Below, piece by piece: positions 47,499-55,118 of a DNA stretch of 64,000 nt. Made by a program: the position numbers and the translations under genes. Numbering within the stretch: the first letter of the stretch is position 1; the number at the start of each line of letters is the position of its first letter. This DNA is from Bacteroidales bacterium (lineage in GTDB: Bacteria > Bacteroidota > Bacteroidia > Bacteroidales > JAQXIO01). A model generated the notes under the pieces. That model saw only the letters and a list, made by a program, of their open reading frames with translations, ran no database searches and was not told where the DNA came from. The stretch is from positions 1-64,000 of the forward strand of contig JAQXIO010000027.1 in the NCBI GenBank assembly GCA_029007825.1. Direction: 5' to 3'.

Positions 47499-50468
47499 AT
47501 GCGAAAAATATTTTGGTGCGGATTGTTGTTGTTATATTCGTTTTTTCTTTCCGCTCAGATTCCGAAAGTAAATATATATTCAAAAGTTGATCCGGTTGCC
47601 ATGGAGGCGTGGGCCGATTCTGTTTTTGATACGATGACTCTCGATGAGCGTATCGGGCAACTTTTTATGGTAGTCGCAGAACCAAAGCTGAATAGCCGTA
47701 ACATGCAGAAAATAGAACGATATGTTTCAGAGCTGAAAGTTGGTGGAATTCTTTTCTCGAAAGGAAAATTGGAAGAACAGGCGAGAGTTACAAACCGTTG
47801 TCAGGAGATGTCTAAAGTGCCTCTTTTGATTTCACTGGACGGAGAGTGGGGTTTGGCTATGCGTCTGGAACCAGTAGTCCGTTTTCCCCGGAATATGATG
47901 CTGGGGGCCATAGAAAATAATGAATTGATATCGCTTTACGGAAAAGAGGTCGGCCGGCAATGCAAAGAGATGGGGATTCAGATTAATTTTGCACCTGTAC
48001 TGGATGTAAATGTAGCTCCTGAGAATCCGGTTATCGGAATGCGTTCTTTCGGAAGCGATCCAGAGAATGTCATGCGTAAAGGATTGGCTTATTCGAAGGG
48101 ACTCGAAGAAACTGGGATTCTTTCCGTGGCGAAACATTTTCCGGGGCATGGCGATACAAATGATGATTCCCATTATACTCTTCCGGTTATTCCCCATGAC
48201 CGTAAACGCTTGGAACAGGTAGAACTGTATCCTTTCCGTGCCTATATAAACGAACGTTTGTCAGGTATTATGACAGGTCATTTGTATATTCCGGCTTTGG
48301 ATTCGGGCTCATTAATGCCGTCGTCACTGTCCCGTAAGATTGTTACTGATTTGCTTCAGAACGAATTAGGGTTTCAAGGGATTTGTTTTACCGATGCTTT
48401 AATGATGAAAGGATCGGGGAGTACGGATGTTTGTGTACAGTCTCTTCTTGCTGGTAATGATATTTTATTGAGCCCTGCCGATCCTTTGAAAGAATTTGCT
48501 TCTGTCAAAAGGGCTGTAGATAGCGGTTATATCGGTGTCGATTTAATTGAAGCAAAGTGTCTGAAAGTCCTCAAATTGAAATATGCGTTAGGTCTGCAGA
48601 ATTATAAATCCATAGAATTGAAAGGTTTGGCAGAGCGTATTAATTCCTCCGATGCCGAATGGCTTGCCCGGAAGTTAAATGCCGAGGCAATAACGTTATT
48701 GAAGAATACTGATCGGGTAATCCCACTGAAAGAGCTGTCTAAAGTATCTACAGCTTCGTTGTCTTTAGGAGAGTCTTCTCCGTCTATATTTCAGGATGCA
48801 ATGCAACGTTATACCAGTATCCCGTCTTATTCTCTTGCTCCCAAATCAGATGCAAAGAAGGTCTCGGAAATTTGCCGGTTATTGAAAAAATACGATCGTA
48901 TAATTTTAGGTGTCCATTCGTCCCGTTCCGTGATACCTGCCGAGTTAGAGAAATTGTTGGCAACAAAGAAGGTAACGGTGGTCTTTTTTCTGTCTCCTTA
49001 TTTAATTAAGCGATTCGATAAAATAGACCGTTCTGCCGAGGCTGTAATTCTTGCCTATGAAAATACATCTTTTGCTCAGGATTGTGCCGCTCAGTTAGTT
49101 TTTGGAGGAATACCGGCAAAAGGAAAGCTTCCGGTCGATTTGCCGAGTTACCCTTTAGGTGCTGGAGAAATGACGGAGCAGGTTCGTTTGGGTTATAATT
49201 TGCCTCAGGAAGTCGGGCTATCATGGCAGAAGTTGGATGAGATAGATAAAATTGCACGCGAAGGAATTGCAGAGCGCGCTTATCCCGGTTGCCAGATTCT
49301 CGTGGCCAGAAAAGGTGTGGTTATATATCAGAAAGCTTTCGGTGCTTTTGATTATGATTCTATACGTATGGTTACCTTGAACGATTTGTATGATGTTGCA
49401 TCTGTTACCAAGGCTGTAGCGACAACTCCGGCTTTAATGATGCTTTATGATCAAAAAAAATTTAAGCTGAATGATCCCATAAGTCAATTCTTACCGGTAT
49501 TATCTCATACAAATAAAAGCGATATTACTTTCCGGGATTTGCTTTTCCATCAGTCCGGATTGCCTGCTTTTATTCCGTTTTACCGTATGGCAATCGATCC
49601 GGAAAGTTATAAGGGCGCTTTTTTTTCATCTGTGAAAACGCCGCTTTATCCTGCAATGGTAGATAAAAATTATTATGCTCGTACGGATTATGAATTCAAG
49701 CCACATTTGTGTACTCGTAAACAGAAACCGGAATATATTTTCAGGGTTTCGGATTCCTTGTTTATATGTCCAGCTTTCAGAGACTCCGTATTTGCTTCGA
49801 TTGCTGCTGTCCCACTTAAATCGAAAGAATATCGTTACAGTGATTTGAATTTTATTTTGCTCGGGGAGGCTGTTTCCAAAATGGCGGAAGAACCAATAAA
49901 TGAATATCTGGAACAGCAACTTTATGCTCCGCTTGGAGCATCCCGGACTCTTTACCTTCCTCTTTCAAAGTTTTCAGTCGAATGTATTATCCCGACCGAA
50001 GAAGATCGTTTTTTGCGGAAACAGTTATTACAAGGTTATGTAAATGACGAATCTGCTGCCTTTCTGGGTGGAGTGGCAGGGAACGCCGGGTTGTTTTCAA
50101 ATGCAAATGATCTTGCGAAAATATCCCAGATGTATTTGAACGGTGGAACGTACGGAGGTGAAACTTATGTGGCAAAAGAGACCTGTCGTCTTTTTACCCA
50201 GGCAAAAAGCCCGGTTTCAAGAAGAGGTCTGGGGTTTGATAAGCCAGATGTGTTGTCTCCCAAGAAAAGTCCGGTGCCGAATGGGCTTCCGGGTTCTGTG
50301 TACGGGCATACCGGATTTACAGGGACATGTTTTTGGATAGATCCGGATAATGAATTGATTTATATATTTCTGTCGAACAGAGTTTATCCGACGAGAACAA
50401 ATAAGAAGCTGACGCAAATGAATATAAGAGGGCGTATTCATCAGGCAATATATAATGCTATTGAATAG
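47499..50468 (+). CDS. NagZ-like GH3 glycosidase fused to a class C beta-lactamase-like serine hydrolase
   Basis: A 989-residue exported protein (signal peptide about 1-19, ending FLSAQ). Residues about 35-365 form a GH3 domain with the NagZ-type KHFPGHGD loop (His213) and a likely nucleophile Asp299 in FTDALMMKG. NagZ enzymes remove N-acetylglucosamine from cell-wall fragments. A second GH3-like region follows (about 385-565). Residues about 580-985 form a serine beta-lactamase/penicillin-binding fold with Ser635-x-x-Lys638 (SVTK), Tyr780-Ser-Asp782 and His937-Thr-Gly. The fusion suggests joint handling of peptidoglycan sugars and peptides or esters in the periplasm. It is common in Bacteroidota. 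Confidence 0.88.
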   Translation: MRKIFWCGLLLLYSFFLSAQIPKVNIYSKVDPVAMEAWADSVFDTMTLDERIGQLFMVVAEPKLNSRNMQKIERYVSELKVGGILFSKGKLEEQARVTNRCQEMSKVPLLISLDGEWGLAMRLEPVVRFPRNMMLGAIENNELISLYGKEVGRQCKEMGIQINFAPVLDVNVAPENPVIGMRSFGSDPENVMRKGLAYSKGLEETGILSVAKHFPGHGDTNDDSHYTLPVIPHDRKRLEQVELYPFRAYINERLSGIMTGHLYIPALDSGSLMPSSLSRKIVTDLLQNELGFQGICFTDALMMKGSGSTDVCVQSLLAGNDILLSPADPLKEFASVKRAVDSGYIGVDLIEAKCLKVLKLKYALGLQNYKSIELKGLAERINSSDAEWLARKLNAEAITLLKNTDRVIPLKELSKVSTASLSLGESSPSIFQDAMQRYTSIPSYSLAPKSDAKKVSEICRLLKKYDRIILGVHSSRSVIPAELEKLLATKKVTVVFFLSPYLIKRFDKIDRSAEAVILAYENTSFAQDCAAQLVFGGIPAKGKLPVDLPSYPLGAGEMTEQVRLGYNLPQEVGLSWQKLDEIDKIAREGIAERAYPGCQILVARKGVVIYQKAFGAFDYDSIRMVTLNDLYDVASVTKAVATTPALMMLYDQKKFKLNDPISQFLPVLSHTNKSDITFRDLLFHQSGLPAFIPFYRMAIDPESYKGAFFSSVKTPLYPAMVDKNYYARTDYEFKPHLCTRKQKPEYIFRVSDSLFICPAFRDSVFASIAAVPLKSKEYRYSDLNFILLGEAVSKMAEEPINEYLEQQLYAPLGASRTLYLPLSKFSVECIIPTEEDRFLRKQLLQGYVNDESAAFLGGVAGNAGLFSNANDLAKISQMYLNGGTYGGETYVAKETCRLFTQAKSPVSRRGLGFDKPDVLSPKKSPVPNGLPGSVYGHTGFTGTCFWIDPDNELIYIFLSNRVYPTRTNKKLTQMNIRGRIHQAIYNAIE

Positions 50469-50536
50469 GACTCTGAGTTTATAGCCGGCTGTAATCTTAT
50501 ATGTTTTGAAGGAGTTGTCTTTATAATAGTATTGTG

Positions 50537-51289
50537 ATGAGAAAAGGAGTTTTTTTATTTATTTTCCTGATATCTTCGGCTTTTTCCGGAGTGATAAAAT
50601 CCGAGACCTTTACAGGCTGTGCTTTTTCCGTTGTAGAAACGAAAAATGATTCGGTAAGTGCATTGAGTGCCGTATTGTATTCTTCGGGATATGATTTGTC
50701 CTCCATAGAGGAGCTTAAAGTACGGGGAGAACTTGCCGATGTCGATTTGCATTTGATGAGAGACAGTATGCCTCAGTTGAGAATAGTAGATCTTTCGGAA
50801 GTTCATCTGGAAGATAACCGGTTATCGGATAAGGTGTTTATGAATAAAGAGACGTTAGAAGCCGTTAAGCTTCCGGAAACTTTGCAGTCGATCGGATGGC
50901 TTACGTTTGTTGGTTGTAAAGCATTGGAAAATGTCGATTTTTTATCTTGCAAGAATCTGCAGATTATCGGTAAACTCTCTTTTTCGGGCTGTGGCTTGAA
51001 GGGTGATTTGGTTTTGCCCCCTTCAGTTACGACAATAGAAGATTATGCATTTTATGGTGACAACCGATTGAAAAGCGTTCGTTTGCCGGCCTCTTTGGTT
51101 ACAATAGGAGAGTTGGCATTTAAGGATTGTACGCAATTGGAGATTCTTCTGACTGAACAGGTCGAACCGATTGCTTTAAGTAGTAATATCGGAGCGAAAG
51201 GTGTTGTTTTGCAGGTTCCTAAGAAGGGTATAAAGGCTTATAAGAAGGCGAAGGTTTGGAAGGATTGCAGGATCAGTGCGTCAAAATAA
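50537..51289 (+). CDS. leucine-rich repeat protein (BspA-like)
   Basis: A 250-residue protein with a signal peptide (about 1-22) and leucine-rich repeats of the BspA / LRR_5 kind: LRIVDLSEVHLED, LEAVKLPETLQSIGWLTFVGC, GDLVLPPSVTTIEDYAFYG and LKSVRLPASLVTIGELAFKDC. Such proteins are usually surface or periplasmic binding proteins. No membrane anchor or sorting domain is seen at the C-terminus. GTG 50534 is an alternative start. Confidence 0.82.
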   Translation: MRKGVFLFIFLISSAFSGVIKSETFTGCAFSVVETKNDSVSALSAVLYSSGYDLSSIEELKVRGELADVDLHLMRDSMPQLRIVDLSEVHLEDNRLSDKVFMNKETLEAVKLPETLQSIGWLTFVGCKALENVDFLSCKNLQIIGKLSFSGCGLKGDLVLPPSVTTIEDYAFYGDNRLKSVRLPASLVTIGELAFKDCTQLEILLTEQVEPIALSSNIGAKGVVLQVPKKGIKAYKKAKVWKDCRISASK

Positions 51290-51320
51290 AAAAGAGCCTT
51301 GAAATTTCAAGGCTCTTTTT
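51290..51320 (+). terminator. terminator after the leucine-rich repeat gene
   Basis: A perfect 15-bp inverted repeat (AAAAGAGCCTTGAAA with its complement) followed by T. It may also serve the minus-strand gene at 51342-51512. Confidence 0.9.
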
Positions 51321-51341
51321 TATTTTGGGGTTATTCTGTCT

Positions 51342-51512
51342 TTAGTTTGATCTTTTCCAAATAGCAATGAAGCTGATGAATCCCAATATAATAACAGCAA
51401 GCCCGGTAAGCAACAATGCGTTACTTGTTGTTCCCATTAGAAAAGGTGTTACTAAAATCGCTACACCAATGAGTATGATAATTACTCCGATGTACTTTAC
51501 AAATTCGCTCAT
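51342..51512 (-). CDS. small two-helix membrane protein
   Basis: A 56-residue protein that is almost entirely hydrophobic. It begins MSEFVKYIGVIIILIGVAIL, with a first membrane helix at about 7-26, a short NA-containing turn, a second helix at about 33-51, and ends with WKRSN. The layout is a helical hairpin with both ends probably in the cytoplasm. I recognise no function. A variant -7 element (TTTATTTG on the minus strand at 51560-51567) lies upstream. Confidence 0.7.
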   Translation of the reverse strand: MSEFVKYIGVIIILIGVAILVTPFLMGTTSNALLLTGLAVIILGFISFIAIWKRSN

Positions 51513-51663
51513 AATGTGATTATTTTATATTGTTTTTTTTGCTTCTTGGTATTTGTTCGCAAATAAAGCAATTAAATGTCTAACGAGGAAATATTTTTTT
51601 ATAAAAATGGTTTCCGGACGCGAATTTGTTTTGGTTAAAGACGAAATAAAATGATCAGATTAT

Positions 51664-51671
51664 TACCTTTG
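51664..51671 (+). promoter_or_regulatory. -7 element for the PlsC-type acyltransferase gene
   Basis: TACCTTTG matches TAnnTTTG, 24 nt before ATG 51696. It lies inside the longest open frame, so the upstream ATG at 51651 is not the start. Confidence 0.55.
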
Positions 51672-51695
51672 TTATCTCATTCAAATGACATAAGT

Positions 51696-52469
51696 ATGGT
51701 GAAGCGAGTTTTAAGGTTTCTTTATCAGTGGTTGATTTTTCTCCCTCTGTTTTTGCCTCTTACTATTCTTACGGCACTTGTTACGATGATTGGCTGCTGG
51801 TTAGGCGGAGAACGTATTTTTGCCTATTATCCGGGAATGATCTGGTCTAGGCTGACCTGTTGGCTTGCTCTTTGTCCCGTACATGTAAAGGGGAGGGAGA
51901 AACTGCATAGACACCAATCTTATGTTTTTATTGCAAATCACCAAGGTGCATTCGATATATTTCTTATTTATGGATTCTTGGGATTTCCGATAAAGTGGAT
52001 TATGAAAAAAAGTTTGAAAAGTATACCTTTTGTGGGGACGGCATGTGAATCGGCCGGATTTATTTTTGTCGATAATTCATCGCCAAAAGCTGCGGCAAAT
52101 ACCATTGCTGTTGCAGAAAAGAAACTTACGAGAGGAGCTTCTCTTATGATCTTTCCCGAAGGGGCACGGACACCTGACGGGCATATGCACCGGTTTATGA
52201 AGGGAGCTTATCAGATGGCTATTGATTTGAAATTGCCTATTGTCCCCATAACTCTGAACGGTCCGTATGAGGTGCTTCCGATAGGTCATTTTTTAATTAA
52301 TCCTCATAAACTTGAATTAATTATTCATGATCCGTTGCCGATAGAGTCTTTTACGCATTCCGATATTCCTGAAATGATTACTACTACACGGAACATTGTT
52401 GCCGACGGACTTTGGGAAAAGTACAGGGATGATGTTACAGATTCCACTTCTTCAACCACGCGAAAATAA
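51696..52469 (+). CDS. plsC: 1-acyl-sn-glycerol-3-phosphate acyltransferase (PlsC family)
   Basis: PlsC adds the second acyl chain to lysophosphatidic acid, giving phosphatidic acid for membrane lipids. The 257-residue protein has an N-terminal membrane segment (about 8-34), the catalytic HX4D motif (His82-Asp87 in NHQGAFD) and the substrate motif FPEGART (153-159). The frame extends to ATG 51651, but a promoter element there supports ATG 51696. Its last 35 nt overlap the convergent hydrolase gene. Confidence 0.88.
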   Translation: MVKRVLRFLYQWLIFLPLFLPLTILTALVTMIGCWLGGERIFAYYPGMIWSRLTCWLALCPVHVKGREKLHRHQSYVFIANHQGAFDIFLIYGFLGFPIKWIMKKSLKSIPFVGTACESAGFIFVDNSSPKAAANTIAVAEKKLTRGASLMIFPEGARTPDGHMHRFMKGAYQMAIDLKLPIVPITLNGPYEVLPIGHFLINPHKLELIIHDPLPIESFTHSDIPEMITTTRNIVADGLWEKYRDDVTDSTSSTTRK

Positions 52470-53442
52470 TATTGTAAACTTTGTCTCGAACTCGTTTTAT
52501 CGATAAAATCAGATCATGTTTCCCGCCATCGACTGTTTGTATCGTGACATCCGGACCGAGTTTTTTTGCGTATTTTTGAATATCTCTCGTATCCAGTACG
52601 ATGTCATGCGTTTGATATGCTTCGTTCCATTTCTTGTCCTCGGGCATGGATGCTGAGGAGCATAATACAAGTACCGGGATATTGATGGATAATCCCTTCT
52701 GGAGTTCACCTTGCGCTTTGTCGATAGCTCTGATCCAGCCCATAGTCATATCATTACCATCTCTTTTTTTCTGCAAATCGTAGTCCCATTCTCCATGTTC
52801 GCTTTTGTGAAGACTCGCTCCGTATTGCGATTTGGACGCTTTCATGGCAATGGCTCTCGGAAAATATTTTCCAAGCCATGCGACTACAGGTATACCGATA
52901 TTTTCCAGAAAAGGGGAGAGATACCAATCGAAAAACGGGCTGTTGAGAACGAGTGCAGAACAAGGGGGCTCATTCTTTTTGTCGTTTACGTAAAGAGAGG
53001 TAATGAGACCTCCGGTCGAATGGGCGGAAAGGATAATTTCCGAATGTCCTTCGCTGCGTATAATTGCCAAAGCAGAGTCAAGATCCGGAAAATATTCGCG
53101 GATGTCCATGACGAAAAAGGGTGTTTGATGCGGTAGGATAGAGCGTCCGTATTTACGGAGGTCGACGGCATAAAAGTCATAGCCGTGCTTGCTATATTCA
53201 TAGGCCATTTCCTTTTGAAAAAAGTAGTCGTTGAAGCCGTGTACATATAAAACGGCTTTTTCCGACGGAGTATTCCTATATTTAATAAGTGTGCTTATTA
53301 CTTTTCCGTCGTAATCGTCTTCCATTACCATCGTGCGTGCCAGGAAATCCTTTCCTAATATATCTTCGTGATATTGGGCTGCCGATATATAAGAAACGGA
53401 AACAATACAGCTGATAAACAGTAATAAAATGCCTTTTTTCAT
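52435..53442 (-). CDS. exported alpha/beta hydrolase (serine aminopeptidase S33 / monoacylglycerol lipase-like)
   Basis: A 335-residue protein with an N-terminal signal peptide (about 1-21). The alpha/beta hydrolase fold shows the oxyanion-hole HGF (68-70), nucleophile Ser142 in AHSTGG and a C-terminal catalytic histidine in GGKHDLIL. The closest recognisable families are S33 aminopeptidase-like and lysophospholipase/monoacylglycerol lipase-like. The substrate is unknown. It overlaps plsC by 35 nt on the opposite strand. Confidence 0.8.
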   Translation of the reverse strand: MKKGILLLFISCIVSVSYISAAQYHEDILGKDFLARTMVMEDDYDGKVISTLIKYRNTPSEKAVLYVHGFNDYFFQKEMAYEYSKHGYDFYAVDLRKYGRSILPHQTPFFVMDIREYFPDLDSALAIIRSEGHSEIILSAHSTGGLITSLYVNDKKNEPPCSALVLNSPFFDWYLSPFLENIGIPVVAWLGKYFPRAIAMKASKSQYGASLHKSEHGEWDYDLQKKRDGNDMTMGWIRAIDKAQGELQKGLSINIPVLVLCSSASMPEDKKWNEAYQTHDIVLDTRDIQKYAKKLGPDVTIQTVDGGKHDLILSIKRVRDKVYNIIFAWLKKWNL

Positions 53443-53493
53443 AGAGCCGGGAGTTAAAGGATTCCTGTCTTTTACAAATAAACAGGGGAAATA

Positions 53494-53524
53494 TTGATTT
53501 GTAAAAATGTTTTTTTTACCTTTG
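53494..53524 (+). promoter_or_regulatory. promoter of rpsF-rpsR-rplI
   Basis: TACCTTTG (53517-53524) matches the -7 element. A TTG at 53494-53496 lies 20 bp upstream, near the -33 position. The leader is about 40 nt. Confidence 0.65.
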
Positions 53525-53569
53525 CACCGCTAAATTACTTATTAATAATTTATTATCAAACAGAGTTTT

Positions 53570-53914
53570 ATGAACAATTACGAAACCGTTTTCATTTTAA
53601 CTCCCGTTTTGTCTGATGTTCAGATGAAGGAAGCGGTAGAAAAATTCAAAGCTCTCTTGGTTGCAGAAAAAGCCGAGATAGTGAATGAAGAGAATTGGGG
53701 CCTGCGTAAGTTGGCTTATCCGATTCAGAAAAAATCGACAGGGTTTTACCAGATGATCGAATTTAAGGCAGACCCTTCGGTAATTGAAAAATTAGAAGTG
53801 AATTTCCGTCGTGACGAACGTGTAATTCGTTTCTTAACATTCAAGCAAGAGAAATTTGCTGCAGAATATGCTGCAAAGAGACGTAGTATGAAATCTAAAG
53901 TAAAGGAGGATTAA
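53570..53914 (+). CDS. rpsF: 30S ribosomal protein S6
   Basis: bS6 of 114 residues, which forms a dimer with S18 on the 30S platform. [29 protein letters not shown] [18 protein letters not shown] and [13 protein letters not shown] are typical. rpsR follows after 3 nt, with its Shine-Dalgarno inside the last codons of rpsF. Confidence 0.97.
   Translation: MNNYETVFILTPVLSDVQMKEAVEKFKALLVAEKAEIVNEENWGLRKLAYPIQKKSTGFYQMIEFKADPSVIEKLEVNFRRDERVIRFLTFKQEKFAAEYAAKRRSMKSKVKED
53902..53909 (+). promoter_or_regulatory. Shine-Dalgarno sequence of rpsR
   Basis: AAAGGAGG ends 8 nt before the rpsR ATG and lies within the last codons of rpsF. In Bacteroidota the S6-S18-S21 pocket hides the anti-Shine-Dalgarno, so a strong one here is notable. 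Confidence 0.8.
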
Positions 53915-53917
53915 GCT

Positions 53918-54190
53918 ATGGCAGTAACGAATCAATCGGAGATCAGATATTTGACACCTCCCACGGTAGATGTAAGAAAGAAAAAGTATTGCCGTTTTAA
54001 AAAGAGCGGAATTAAGTATATCGACTATAAAGATCCCGAATTCCTGAAGAAATTCTTGAATGAACAGGGTAAAATTCTTCCTCGTCGTATAACCGGTACT
54101 TCGTTGAAGTTCCAACGTCGTATTGCGCAAGCTGTGAAAAGAGCTCGTCATTTGGCATTGCTCCCTTATGTAACCGATTTGATGAAATAA
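53918..54190 (+). CDS. rpsR: 30S ribosomal protein S18
   Basis: bS18 of 90 residues. [20 protein letters not shown] and [18 protein letters not shown] are diagnostic. It pairs with S6, encoded just upstream. Confidence 0.97.
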   Translation: MAVTNQSEIRYLTPPTVDVRKKKYCRFKKSGIKYIDYKDPEFLKKFLNEQGKILPRRITGTSLKFQRRIAQAVKRARHLALLPYVTDLMK

Positions 54191-54195
54191 TAAAA

Positions 54196-54202
54196 AAGGA
54201 GG
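54196..54202 (+). promoter_or_regulatory. Shine-Dalgarno sequence of rplI
   Basis: AAGGAGG ends 9 nt before the rplI ATG. Confidence 0.8.
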
Positions 54203-54211
54203 AAAGAAACT

Positions 54212-54655
54212 ATGCAAGTTATTCTGAAAGAAGATATCATCAATTTAGGCTATAAAGACGATATAGTAACGGTAAAAGATGGTTACGGACGTAATTATCT
54301 GATTCCGGAAGGCAAAGCGATCATTGCATCGGAAAGCGCAAAGAAAGTTTTGGCTGAGAACTTGAAACAACGTGCCCATAAGCTGGAAAAAATTAAAGCA
54401 GATGCCGTTGAATTAGCTCAGAAACTTAATGGCCTTACTTTGACAATAGGTGCGAAAACAAGTTCGACAGGAACGATTTTCGGTTCAGTGACAAATATTC
54501 AGGTGGCGGAAGCTCTTGAAAAGGAAGGTCACAAAATAGACCGTAAGATTATTTACATTAAAGAAGCTATTAAAGAAGTTGGAAATTACAAGGCAGTTAT
54601 TAAATTGCACAAGGAAGTTGCGGCTGAAATAGCTTTGAATGTTGTATCTGAATAA
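54212..54655 (+). CDS. rplI: 50S ribosomal protein L9
   Basis: bL9 of 147 residues, two domains joined by a long helix that extends from the L1 side. [18 protein letters not shown] and [17 protein letters not shown] are typical. Last gene of the rpsF operon. Confidence 0.97.
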   Translation: MQVILKEDIINLGYKDDIVTVKDGYGRNYLIPEGKAIIASESAKKVLAENLKQRAHKLEKIKADAVELAQKLNGLTLTIGAKTSSTGTIFGSVTNIQVAEALEKEGHKIDRKIIYIKEAIKEVGNYKAVIKLHKEVAAEIALNVVSE

Positions 54656-54678
54656 TTTATTCCTATTAAATAAAAAAG

Positions 54679-54706
54679 AGTCATCTGAAACCAGATGACT
54701 TTTTTT
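54679..54706 (+). terminator. terminator of rpsF-rpsR-rplI
   Basis: A perfect 9-bp stem (AGTCATCTG with CAGATGACT) around an AAAC loop, with T-run after and A-run before. Confidence 0.9.
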
Positions 54707-54747
54707 ATGTCTTGTTTTTAAGTCTTTGTAATTTGTAATATAAGCAA

Positions 54748-54777
54748 TAAAAAAGAGCCTGTTTTTACAGACTCTTT
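54748..54777 (-). terminator. terminator of the small lipoprotein gene
   Basis: On the minus strand, two paired segments (AAAAGAG with CTCTTTT, and CTGT with ACAG after one mismatch) form a hairpin followed by T. It lies 24 nt after the stop codon. Confidence 0.75.
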
Positions 54778-54800
54778 TACTCAATTGTGGATCAGTGATT

Positions 54801-54995
54801 TTACTGAGCATTGTTAGCGGTAGAGTCAACTGAAACAGTTTCTTCAACCACTGTTGTTTCTTCGACTACCGGAGCTTCTGTAACTTCTTCAGTAGCAGGT
54901 GTTTCTGCAACTTCCTGATTTGTTTCTGCTTTGTTTCCACAAGAAGCGAATGATACAGCAACTGCAATAGCAGCAAATAAAACTAACTTTTTCAT
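54801..54995 (-). CDS. small Glu/Val/Thr-rich lipoprotein
   Basis: A 64-residue protein. Residues 1-18 are a lipoprotein signal (MKKLVLFAAIAVAVSFAS) with lipobox Cys19. The mature 46-residue part is acidic and low in complexity (repeats of EVTEAPVVEETTVVEETV) with no predicted fold. It has its own promoter and terminator, so it is a separate unit. Similar small acidic lipoproteins are widespread in Bacteroidales. Function unknown. Confidence 0.75.
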   Translation of the reverse strand: MKKLVLFAAIAVAVSFASCGNKAETNQEVAETPATEEVTEAPVVEETTVVEETVSVDSTANNAQ

Positions 54996-55056
54996 TTCCG
55001 TAAAAATTAAACTTTTGTTATATAGTTACTTTTGCCTTCTATCTCAGAAGACGCGG

Positions 55057-55064
55057 CAAAGGTA
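55057..55064 (-). promoter_or_regulatory. -7 element for the small lipoprotein gene
   Basis: The minus strand reads TACCTTTG, matching TAnnTTTG, leaving a leader of about 55 nt. Confidence 0.6.
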
Positions 55065-55118
55065 ACCACTTTATCTATATGTTGTATAACATTTGGGATA
55101 ATTTTTTTGTTTGGAAAT

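Noticed and set aside
49626..49919. Antisense open frame inside the GH3/hydrolase gene
   Set aside because: Shadow of a strongly supported coding region, with no promoter and no protein motif.
53524..53569. Possible S6-S18 binding leader before rpsF
   Set aside because: A CCG occurs close to the predicted transcript start, but I could not find a convincing stem that presents it in a bulge.
55026..55033. Plus-strand TACTTTTG after the small lipoprotein gene
   Set aside because: It matches the -7 consensus, but no plus-strand gene follows it. It is likely a chance match.
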